DNA from: Lytechinus pictus
Lineage: Eukaryota > Echinodermata > Echinoidea > Temnopleuroida > Toxopneustidae
NCBI RefSeq assembly: GCF_037042905.1
Contig: NC_087246.1
Location: 36,016,001-36,080,000, forward strand
Reading direction: 5' to 3'
Length of the DNA stretch: 64,000 nucleotides
Part shown: in pieces, positions 11,409 to 22,489 of the stretch
Position numbering within the stretch: the first letter of the stretch is position 1
Layout of the letters: the number at the start of each line of letters is the position of its first letter
Notes under the pieces: generated by a model
Seen by the model: only the letters and a program-made list of their open reading frames with translations
The model's database searches: none
What the model was told of the DNA's origin: nothing
Position numbers and translations under genes: made by a program

Positions 11409-13286
11409 CAAGGCTCCACATTAACTTTTTTTGGTGGTGGCCCGTTCGGGCCACCAAAACCATCAAATAATTTTTTTTGGTGGCCCGATATTAAAGTTTG
11501 GTGGCCCGAAAAATATAAAGAAAAACATTAAAAATGAATAAAACAAACTTCTGAAATATTAATTCTGCAGCCACTACCACTAAGTTACTTTCACTTTATA
11601 CATCTTGTATGTGAACCTTGTTTGCTGTTATTTTACTTTGCTAATTGATAATTGTTTCTATCGTTGTAAAAATGAAATGATTGAAAGTGAATAAATGAAT
11701 TGTTTTGTTCGCAGGTTGTGTGGACTTTTTTTAAAATCTCTGTATAGAGATAATGGTAAAGTAAATAAATAGTGCATAGCAAACTCAGATAGATGTACAA
11801 AACAATGGTTTTTCCTTCCTTCCTCTTTGAATCCTAAAACCTAGATTATGCATGCCCCAAATCCAGTTTATTTCTGTTTTCTCTTTTGCAGCATATTATA
11901 GAAGGAGAAAATCACAAAAAAATATGCTGCAAAATTAGAACAATGCATAAAAGGGGGAAACAAACGATAATAATTTTCAAAAAGTATATAACAAAAAGAA
12001 AACAAAAATAATAAAAGAAATTAGTGAAATAAAACAAAAGAAAGAAAATGAAGAAAGAAAAAAACAAAGAACAGGGAAAAAAAGAAAAAAGAAAAGAAAA
12101 AAATTAGAGAGAAAAAAGAAAAGAAAATGAAAGAAAAAGTAATAGAACAAAGTTAATATAAAAATGGGAAAAAGGGAAAAATTAAGAAGCCATTACATAC
12201 ATTTTTTAACAGCTGTGGCAACAGTCTATTCTGACTGGAATATAATTAAAAGCCAAGCAAATAATTTTCACTTACCTTTTGGGAATGGCACATTTCTATT
12301 TTTATATCCTTTAGTTTGTATTATTTTATTTTCAGTAGAAACATATTTTTTAATCAGGTATATTCAATGGGAAGGGGTATAAATGGTTTAACCACTGTAA
12401 AAAAAAATGAAAGAAAAAAAAAAGAAAACGGCAAAAACTATATCTGGAAAAAAAGTGTGAGAAAAGTCCTTCCCTATATTTGCCAAAATGTTGGAAAAAA
12501 AATCACATTTCATATCAATGAAATGCCTTCCCAAAGTATTTACTTTCTCAAGAGTGGTTTAAGAAGTCATTTATAAACAAGAAAGAAAGAAACTGTCTGT
12601 TTGTTTAAGGCTAGAAAATACACAGCTTCGAAAGAAACCAGGTATCAACATACATACAAATGCACACGTGGGACTGTGATGTACTTGCCTATGTGTTTTC
12701 ATGTGTATTAATTCATGTGGAAATCGGTCTTTTTTAGTCAAAAGAGAGGTCATAATTCCTCTTCTTAATACTTGCAAATAATCAGGGTACACCAGATTTT
12801 CGTAATATAGACTGTAGAATTGCATTTCATTGGTGTAAAAGGTGACTTTGACTTAGATTTTCAAAGTTCTGTGGAAGATTTCTCAGCAGCAACATTTTTT
12901 ATCGCAGCTCCCTGAGTCTGAATAGGCTGAGTTAGATTTAGAGCACAGCTGTATGCAGTGGCTTCATGCAAAGCTCACGCCAGCCGGCCGGCGCGGCTGG
13001 CTGGATAATAGCTACTGTATGCTATAGCTGTAGGCCTAATATGCAAACTTTGTGTGTGTGTATTTGTGTGTAGATCAACAAAAAGGGCGCATGACGAACT
13101 GGCTTGCAATTTGAGCTGTAGAAAGTTGATAAATGCGTGCAAAATTGGGAGAAAAATTGCGCTACTTTGAAAATTATTGGTTGCCCGATTCGGGCCACCA
13201 AAACTTAACATTTTATCAATAATGGTTGCCCGAGGTGAATTTTTGGTGGCCCCGGGCCACCGGGCCACCGCTAATGTCGAGCCTTG
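11409..13286. mobile_element. 1.9-kb TIR element with 7-bp TSD gatacac (GGTGGCCCG words)
   Basis: Ends are CAAGGCTCCACATTAAC and, inverted, CAAGGCTCGACATTAGC. The direct repeat gatacac flanks it at 11402-11408 and 13287-13293. GGTGGCCCG and its complement recur within about 150 bp of each end. The middle holds an A/G-rich tract (about 11.9-12.2 kb) and no transposase-like frame. Confidence 0.8.
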
Positions 13287-13744
13287 GATACACTGTTTAT
13301 TAGATTCATCACCATGCATGACAGAAAACTCATAGATCACCCTCGTATTACAATATGAAGGAACAGCTGGCCAACGAAATACTTCCTTGATCGAATCTTG
13401 TATAAACAAGGTAACTTCTAAAAATAATTTTAAGAGATGGATGGCTGATAATGTGATAGTATATGGGCCAAAGGGATTAGGTGAAGGACAACGTATTAAG
13501 GAAACAACAAACTCAATTGTTCATTCCTTTTAGGGGAATTTCAAGTTTTACTATTGTTGCTAACTGATAAACTCTTTTCATGATATTTAGCAAGAATATT
13601 ATATGAGAAAGACCATTACATAGCACTGCCCATCAAAAGCTATGACATTCCAATGATATAGAAAAATGCAAATATATTTGGGCAAAAAATGATAATCCAA
13701 ATCCATATTTTATTTTTCAAAATAGATATCAGAAATAGAAAGAC

Positions 13745-13945
13745 TCTGAAAATTCATTTTGCCCTATGGGTCAGGCAATCACTGTGCAGCACCAGAATGA
13801 CGTTGCTCTTCCCCTTACATGTAAATAGCTTAACGCCAAACAGGGTAGCAGCAATTCGCATTAACGTCTTTTGGTCTGATGCGGCCGGGGCTTGAACTCC
13901 CGGTTGTGACATGGACGCTCAACTGATTCAACATGCCGGTAAACA
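13745..13945 (-). repeat. Second tRNA-derived SINE type
   Basis: On the minus strand it has TGAATCAGTTGAGCG (A-box-like) and GGGAGTTCAAGCCCC (B-box-like). These are followed by CAGACCAAAAGACGTTAATG, a body type different from the SINE at 18.8 kb. Confidence 0.6.
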
Positions 13946-14435
13946 CAATGAAACATTGTATACAATTTTAATTGCACAAAGCATAACATACAAATGATAC
14001 ATTTTTAGAACATCTGGTATTATTTTTTTTTTTCAAAATATGAGAGATTTTCTCATTGTTGAAAGATGCTCTAAATTCTGCAAAAGATGATTTTTTTGTT
14101 TTCTTTTCATGCATATGTGAACACAATTTTTTAAAAGTGTGTCAAAAATAGTCACCATACATACTGTACATTCATAAATGAGGATCAGCTATGAAGACCA
14201 GCGACAAGTTGCTAACCCTAACCAATTACATTTTCACAAAAATACATCTTTCTACACATGCTCACACACCCATACGCAGACACACAAACTACAATCCCAT
14301 TGAACAATACAAAACTTGATATGAAAATTATAATGTGTGAAAAGCTCCACAAATGCACACACAATAAGTGCTTTCATCAGTGCCTTGAGGAAGCGCTCAC
14401 ACTGGAAGTAGAAGAATCCAAGGTTCCATGGCATT

Positions 14436-14609
14436 TGCTCCTCTGACAATTACTCCGCTGTAAATTCCACATACTAATGGAATGACTAACTTTAACTATG
14501 GATTTAACACTATATATACCCTATCCTAAACCTAACATATAACCCTATTGCAACCCTAACCCTATATCTTGGACAAAATTAAGCCCCGAGCAATTGTCGC
14601 AGGAGCAAT
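14436..14609. mobile_element. MITE with TTGCTCCTCTGACAATT ends
   Basis: TTGCTCCTCTGACAATTACT faces AGCAATTGTCGCAGGAGCAA. The middle holds degenerate CCCTAA words. A second copy in reverse sense is at about 42066-42231. Confidence 0.6.
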
Positions 14610-15639
14610 GCCATGTCACCAAAGCTAATTTTCATCAATATTTCATGCCATATGATATATGATAAACTTTCATCCTTGATTAAATCTCAAGATCAAAACT
14701 GATCTTTATTTTTGAAGTATGTACTATGTAAGTGTAATTATTGATTTTAATGAATCAGCATATCAATCAAACTGACTCACCAAATGCTAGATCAATCAAA
14801 TGATTTAGTAAGTTAGGCGAATGTTGGAACAAAAAACCCTGCTTCATTCATACCTTCAAAATAAAATGTGTCAAATCAATTTCAATAGGTAAGTTTACTA
14901 GTAAGGGTGTTGACTGGTGCTACCAGGGCATCGTGACCCAAAGCTATACGCTTGATCGTAGGGCTAATTTTTATAATTGATCACATCAATCCCTATGTGC
15001 AATCAAATGTACAAATCAACTGAATGATCTACTGCTAAATTTTGTGCCATGGGGCCCCAGGGTCTGTAAAAGAGAGATTTGCAATCAATTGCAAATTTTG
15101 AAAAGTAATTCTGCTAGGTTGGTATTTGGTTTCATACCAACTTAGCACATATCATTGGCTTTCATGTGACAGATCAAACCTGTTATTTTATATATTATTA
15201 CCTATACAAGGCATTTTAGCAGATATCATATTTCGCTCGCTACTTTCAATCGGAAACCAACGAGGTAAACATTTGCCGTGTTGCCCTCCCCAGGCTTTAC
15301 CAATAGGAATCCTGTACAAAATAGAGGGCAATATTGGCCATATTTCTGCTAGTGTGCTCGTGCAGGAGCCAATTTTGATCACTAATTTCAGTATTTGAGA
15401 AATCTGGCTGGAACCAGTTTATGAACCAACGCACTGTAGATAACGCGCATGATGTGCGACTGCAAAGTAACAATTTATGTCACAATTGCTTAGCGAGGGT
15501 TACTTTGCTAAGTTCCCGAATAACCTGAAATCAGAAGGAGTGATAAGCAAACAGGCATATAAATTGTTCCAAATAATAGCTTGAATTACACATTGTACAG
15601 CCTTAGGTAATAATAATAATACTGACTGGCTCTTCTTTT

Positions 15640-17215
15640 GGGAAACATCAAATATATTGCCCTTAAAAGAACCATACCGCCTTTGTCTAAAGATTCGGGC
15701 CAATATGATTCTGTTGCAGGCGACATATTTGATGTTCCCTCAAGGCCAGTCAATATTTAGGGAATATTGGATGGCCTTGAGTGGGATGCGAAGAAATATT
15801 GTACGGGCTGAAGAACAATAATGGATGAGTCGGAGACGAATCCAATATTGTTCTTCAGCGAGTAACAATATTTCTACGCATCCCACGAAAATTGGTCATC
15901 CAATTTCATTATTATTATTTAGATACCCCCACAAAGCTAAACATGAATTAATAAAGCAAAAAAAAAATGTTTTTACTAACCATCATTTATGGCAATTCTG
16001 TAAATCATGAGCATGGTGTCTGAGTATTGTCATTTTTTAAAAAGAAATCTGTGTAAAGATGCGCTAGCGTATAGTGCAAGCGCATTTGAATTCAAGAAAT
16101 TGACGCTCCCCTCCTTTACCACACCTCCTGGCAACTAATACGCAATGCAATTTCATTGTGACGTAACAATAGCTTCATGCGCACAATCATTTATTAACCA
16201 ATGATAATCTTGTGGGTGGGGCAAAATATTCATTCCGTCCAATATTTTAAATATTGGATGGTTTTCATAGGCATGCACGTTAAAAATCAGTTTTAATATT
16301 TTGTCTCTTTGAAACAACCTTGCAAGACATCAACAAATATCTGTGCCTCTAAAACCCTACATCTAAATAATAATATACAGTGCGTCCCAGAAAAAACGAA
16401 ACCACAAATACAATAGACAAATGACCTAACAATGTAAAGCTTAGAATCTCCTCTTTCATCTGATATTACTTAGATTATTCCTCATTCACGCATGAGTGAG
16501 CAAAAACAATTTGAAGAAAGGATACCAAAAACGCATTTGGCGGATAGATTCTGAATTTTATAAAGAAAATCACATGCCTAAAAAGTTCAATATCTGCTCT
16601 TTAATTCGATACCTTAATCACAAAAAATGGTCAAGAAGTAAAAAAGTTACGTTCCCTCGAAACAATGCTTGTATTTCCATAATTTCATTAAATAAACGTG
16701 TTTTCACTGGTTTCCCACAGAAGCTATCGCATGGTTAACAAAAGACTTCATGCATGGCTGATCGTCAACAAAACGGAGTGTCGAGTGAGTTTGAACGCTA
16801 GCCTGTAAAACCTCTTCATTTTATGAAATTATTGAAATTCAAGCCTTATTTCAAATAACCAGAACTTTCTTATTTCTTGACCATTTTCTGTAATTGAGGT
16901 ATCAAACTAAAGAGCAGATATTGAACTTTTTAGAAATGTGGTTTTCTTCTTGAAACCCAGATACAGCCCGCCAAATGACTTTTTGGTATCCCCTCCTCAA
17001 ATTGTTTTTGCTCACTCATGCGTGAGTGAGAAATAATCTAAGTAATTTCAGATGAAAGAGGAGATTCTAAGCTTTACAATGGTAGGTCATTTGTCTATTG
17101 TATTTGTGATCAAGTTATGATAAATCATCAATAAATCTCGGTTTCGTTTTTTGTGGGACGCACTGTATAATATTGTCTGGCCTTGAAGGGAACATTTGAT
17201 ATATTGCCCCCAAAA
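15640..17215. repeat. Older foldback repeat split by the mariner-type element
   Basis: ATATTTGATGTTCCCTCAAG near 15725 is mirrored at 17168-17215 (CTTGAAGGGAACATTTGATA). An inner hairpin at 15758-15905 pairs ATTGGATGGCC and GTGGGATGCG with their complements. The boundaries are approximate. Confidence 0.5.
16376..17167. mobile_element. Long-TIR mariner-type foldback element
   Basis: Ends TACAGTGCGTCCCA with the inverted GGGACGCACTGTA, bounded by TA. Long arms (well over 150 bp) mirror each other, including TCTAAGCTTTACAATG-type sequence and an 18-bp CTCACTCATGCGTGAGTGAG-like palindromic core. It interrupts another repeat (about 15640-17215). A lone related end (CAGTGTGTCCCAGTAAA) is near 55010. 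Confidence 0.75.
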
Positions 17216-17369
17216 GCAAAATCACTGAGTCAACATTATGGACCACCAAAAAATGTCACAAGAATTGTAACCACACACATGCAAGCACAGTCCTCACTGT
17301 GCATTCGCCGTTTGATAAAGCGGAGGGTGACACATGGGAAGTAATCCCTCGGTCATCCTAAGGAGAAAA

Positions 17370-17547
17370 CCAGGTGGGTGTTTCATAAAGCTGTTTGTAA
17401 GATACGAATAACTTTACGCACAACTGGTGACCCCTTCTTGTGCTAGATGATACATCTCTATGTCATTAAATCGACATAAGAACATGATTCAGTCGTGCGT
17501 AAAGTTGTGCGTAACTTTACGAACACCTTTATGAAACACCCACCTGG
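17370..17547. mobile_element. Hairpin MITE family 2, copy a
   Basis: CAGGTGGGTGTTTCATAAAG faces CTTTATGAAACACCCACCTG. The arms continue with TTCGTAAAG-type pairing. Confidence 0.65.
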
Positions 17548-18183
17548 AATGATGTACGCTTCCAACTTGGATTTTTGATAAGTATGTAATTAAATATTTT
17601 CATTTGGCAACTATAAAAGCACCTTGCATCACATCTCATCTGTGGGCGTGCCCAGAACAGAAACGGGTAACCTGTAGCTCATGTCGTGATACAAAGTATT
17701 GGAAAACCAAATACTTGGCTTGCATGTGCACGGCACACACCTCTAGCCCCGCTTTAACCCCATGAGCTAGGAACATAATTATTCAAGTTGACTCTATAGC
17801 TATAATAATGAAGCATAGGTTTGCATAGCACAGCTTCTATATGAAATAGAGAAAACTGCATAGGCTAAGAGGTCTCTCTGCAAGGCATATAAAGCTCATT
17901 AACTAAACAGGTATGTTTTTAATTTGTATTACAACTTCTTATATCAATTGGCAGGCTATTCAAAAGTATTGGGGCAGCAATGTTAAACAAAAGAGTAACT
18001 TTTATTTTACAAAAGGGGAATAATAATTCATTAGTGGAACTGCTTGAGTTTCAATCATGTGATTAGGTTTCAAGATTGAATTCAATATTAATGGAATCAT
18101 TATGTCGATGAAAATGTTGAATGTCTAAGGTTAGCCTGCAGTGACGTTAGCACTTTCCCAGCAAAGAGGTAAAATTTCCTTAC

Positions 18184-21100
18184 CTTGACCAAGTCTTTGG
18201 GCCAGCCCGATCCCAATACACTCCTACTACCGTATCCGTACGTATTGCCACCATACTCCACAACTTTCCTTGAATTTGTGTTGGGTCCAGCATATATCAC
18301 AACCTAAGCCGGAAACAACAAAATAAAACAATATATTACACATTAATTGATTTCTTAATATTACTGCATAAGCAGGTGTAAATTCAAATTGAATCTTTGA
18401 AGAGAAATAATGTAGGAATAAAGTTTTTTCTAAGAAAATACTGGATTCCAGTGTGTCAGAAATTTATCTGACATTTAATCAATACAAAAAATTGGTGCCC
18501 AGATGGCAACCTAAAAATAAGAAATATAATATAGCTTATATCTGTGTATTTCTAAAGGTTCTTATCTTATTCCAAAGAACAAAAAATTAAACATTTTTAC
18601 AGATGTTTTACTTAGAAAGAACTTTGTTAGTACTGAATCATTGTTTGGATATGTGTGCTCATTTATTATGATATATCTAAGCAATTTTTATCTACGCACA
18701 GATACACTTTAGCCAAAATCAGGGTTGTGTTCCCCTTACAGGATAAGCACCTGTCCATGTGATAATGATAATAATAATAGGCATTTATATAGCGCCATCT
18801 ATCTAGAAATATTATATTCCGAGGCACGTTGTTATTATTATTACCCCGGCTTTAGCTCGAGCTGCCTTTCAGCGCTCATGCATTCAAGGAATTGATTCTG
18901 TCGGGTACCCATTCACCTCACCTGGGATGAGTGCAGCACAATGTGGATAAATTTCTTGCTGAAGGAAATTATGCCATGGCTGGGATTCGAACCCACGACC
19001 CTCTGTTTGTAAGTCAGAAGACTTATCCACTGGGCCACAACGCTCCATAATAATAATATAAAGATAATTTATAGAGTGCAGAAACTAGTCACAAAAGTGT
19101 ATTTTCTACTGCACTATATAAAACTCCTAAAATGCTTATTAATTAAATTTTAAAAAAATTAGTTTTTATTTGAAGTTGTTGACAGATGGTGTTTTCCTGA
19201 CTTCCAGGGGTAAGCTTTTCCATTTCTAAATGATTATCAAAACTTTTAAAGATGAAGTACATATCATTTGACAAAAGAACTGGGATCAGTAGAAAAAAAA
19301 TATTTGTAAAGAATACTTTAAATAATGACAGTTGTTATGCAGAGATACCAATTGCCATAGAGTCAACAGACACATTTCAGGCAAAATGGTTATGATAATA
19401 ACATAATGATCTTCTAGTATGCAATTTATCTAGTTCAACTATTTCAAAGTGCGCAAAGAATGGAAGGAGGGACAGACATGTCATAGCATGCTCTCAAGAA
19501 GAGAAACATTTTCAGGGAAGATTTTACAGAACAATACATTGTTAAAAGCCTATCAAAACAGGGAGTTTGCTCTACTGCAGCAGCTGAGAAAACCCTGTCA
19601 TTAAGTCCTGGGCAGGTGCGTAGCCAGGGGGGGGGGGGGCGGTGGGGGCGGTTGCCCCCCCCAAAAAAAAAAACACCCCCAAAAAGAAAAAAAAAAAGAA
19701 GGGGAAAAGGGAGAAAAAGGAAAAGCGAAGGGAGAAAAGGGAAGAAGGGTATAGCTTTATTTATTTATTTTTTTTGTCAAATATGTCAAAAGAATAAAAC
19801 CTAAATGAGATGTTCTTTTCTCTCATCATACAAAATTTTGCTTCCGCGCTCAGCGCGGGAAAAACCCCATCAGAATTGCCTTTCCCCTTTGTTTCCCACA
19901 TCTTTTTTCTACTCCGTTTTTCCCCTTCCTGGCCATGGGAATCGCATTTTTGCCAGAAATTATAAAGTATACATGGGTAGTATGAAAAGTTTTTTTTTTA
20001 TTGCACTGACACAAAATTTCGGCTCTAGAGCGGGTAAACTTTTATACCGTCACTCCCCAAGTCCCCAAATGCCATTTCTTCCGCTTTTCAGCAAGCAATT
20101 TGTTGGCAAACTATCTGCTCAAAGGGGGAAGCATTGAATTTGTGCCGTGCTATATGCAAAAGTAGGTACAATGAAACTTTATTCTATATCGCTGCACAAC
20201 TGCACATCCATATCCGGTCCTGTTTTGGTTTTGCGCCATTGATTTAAAATTTTGAATATCACCAGAAGTTTCTTAATCATACAAAAGGAAGCGCTTAATA
20301 ATTATTATGAACAAAGTTACACAATTTTTTTTCTTCCGAAATAAGTCACAGAAGTTTCCGTGCTTCGCGTTTATTGGAAAGGAAAAGTCCCTCTTCTAGC
20401 TTTCATCATCCCTTTCACAATTTGAGCTATATTTTGCTTCCTATTATCTAAGAAATATCAAAATTAGAGCAGGTTAAAGTTTCAGAGAAATTTATAAAAT
20501 TCAGAGCTTGCCATTTGGGGGAAGAAATATTTCCTCCCTGCATATATCAGCTTTCTACTCATTGTTTTGCGAGTTAAAGAAATGTAATGTGGCTAAAGTT
20601 TTTACAATAAAATCTGATGTGACTAAGGTAGACATTTTATATCACTTCTTTGAATTCCTCAATCTTTTCCCATTTTGCATGTTTTGTGGGCGCTCATCTT
20701 TCCTTTTGAAAACAGGTTTTGTTTTTAATCAGAGCAAGTCAATTGAATTCGTGTTGATAGGGTATTAGAGACGCAAGAGACGTCTTCTTTTGATTAAACT
20801 TTGATGAGATATGGAAACTCCACCCTCCCTGCACCCTAGGGAGCGCGCTTCGCGCGCTCTGTAAGTGTTGGCACGCTTCGCGTCCACTGACCGCCCCCTC
20901 CAAAATGAAATCCTGGCTACGCAGTTGGTCCTGGGGAGCATATCAGGACACAAATAGACTGTGATTTTCACTGACTATTGTTATAAGCTCCTGGGGCCGT
21001 TTTATAAAGCTGTTCGTAAGTTAAGAGCAACTTGAAGAATGACTGGTGATCCTTTCTTGTGGTAAATGATATTCACCATTAAATGTTCATTGGTGATTAT

Positions 21101-22489
21101 TAGCGCGCAAGAAAGGATCCTTAGTCGTTCTTAGAGTCGCTCTTAACTTACGAACAGCTTTATGAAACACCCACCTGAAATCTTTGTATCAGATAGGCTC
21201 AGAGCGAATTTGCCAGTTATAATCACTGACTTTTTGATTAATGAAACACTCACCTGATCGTGTTCTCTGGGCTTCAACAAACACGTAAACAGGCCTTGAT
21301 CATCTGATTTATTAGTTAATTGCTGATTGGTCTACACTCACTTGTCTACTTTCAGTTTTGTCTCACCGAACATGGTCCAATCCTAGTTTGTCTACAGCCA
21401 GTTTGTCTACTTACTATTTGATATATATTTGCCATTTAACCCATTTACTCTTTTGTCTAATATCCAGTAAGGCTATATAACCATTTGGAATACTATCCAC
21501 TAGGTCTAACATAACTCAGTCTATAAAGTGAGATGAACCATTAATACACTTAATTTTTAGCAGTGTAAATTTAACAAACTGGCCATTAGACTAAATGAGA
21601 AATAGAATAAGTGAGTACTAGAACAAGTGTAGTGTAGAACAAATGGCAATTGGACCAAATTGGCTTAAGCCGATATGGGATTAGGTTATCTAAGAAGTAG
21701 ACCAAGTGAACAATTTATTCTTACGGTATTGCATATTACCTTGTCATAATCATACTGGGATGCACAACGAGGTTCAAATCTGAGATAGAGACACCTTGCA
21801 CCCGGGATGTGAACAGTCTCTCTGAACTTGTAGTTATCTCTGACAGGGTGAATGGTCTCGACTGTCTTACCAGCGGCCCAGGGCGCCGGGATTCGAAGCT
21901 TTGTCAGATAGTTCTCGCAGCTCTTCTCACTCCTAAACGTTGGAAAAAATAAAACAAACAAATACTTAGAGGTGTACATATTTGTTAGGCAGCAATGTCA
22001 ATGTATATTCAAGGATATCGCTGTTATATAAAACTTTTTCTCCTCTCCCTCCTCTTTAACCTCCTCCTCCTTTTCATTTTCCTTCTTCTACTTTCTCCTT
22101 CTCTTCCCCTCCTTCTCAACCCCCCTCTCCCCCTCCTCCCTCCCCCTCTCCTTCACTGTGTTCGGAGTTTGGCACTCCTTTAAAGAGAGTATAATGCAAG
22201 ATGACACCTTGAGTCTGTACTCACTTCCCCTCTCCTCCCCTCTCCATCACCTTTCCCCCTCACCTTCCCCCACTCCCTCCCTCCTCCTCCTCCTCCTCTT
22301 CACCTCCCATTCTCCCCCCCTCCCCCTGTATTCTGAATGTGGTGCCTCTTTAAAGGAATATAAGAGTGTCTGCACTCACTTGTCTTTGATGTGGCTGGCA
22401 AGAAGGTCTGTAACAACATCATGAGGCTGAGAGCTGTTCTTATCCATCTTCTTCTCCTGATGAGCAGTGTTTCCTATAGCCATGGCAAC
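18184..22489 (-). CDS. HECTD4: HECTD4 exons 17-19 with CUB-like domain
   Basis: Exons at 22380-22489, 21740-21932 and 18184-18303. Exons 18 and 19 (about residues 1051-1155) encode a CUB-like beta-sandwich with HPVRDNYKFRETVHIPGA, then CLYLRFEPRCASQYDYDK, then VVIYAGPNTNS, and ending VLGSGWPKDLVK at a GTAAGG donor. This is the segment most like the vertebrate protein. In vertebrates a GDTVTFSFEMRSG-like strand follows directly; I could not find its exon anywhere to the left. Confidence 0.92.

Larger units (their letters stand above)
1..18183 (-). other. Putative HECTD4 intron 19, at least 18 kb, no exon found
   Basis: HECTD4 must continue after the donor at 18183, but neither reading the minus strand nor its long open frames shows a matching exon. 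The other HECTD4 introns seen here are mostly 0.3-3.4 kb, so this one would be exceptional. It carries the plus-strand GPCR gene and many transposon remnants. The alternatives are a genome misjoin or a truncated gene. Confidence 0.5.

Noticed and set aside
14200-14580. CCTAACCCTAA-like words suggesting a telomere or interstitial telomeric repeat.
   Set aside because: Only short, degenerate words. Most belong to a MITE whose other copy at 42.1 kb has the same pattern.
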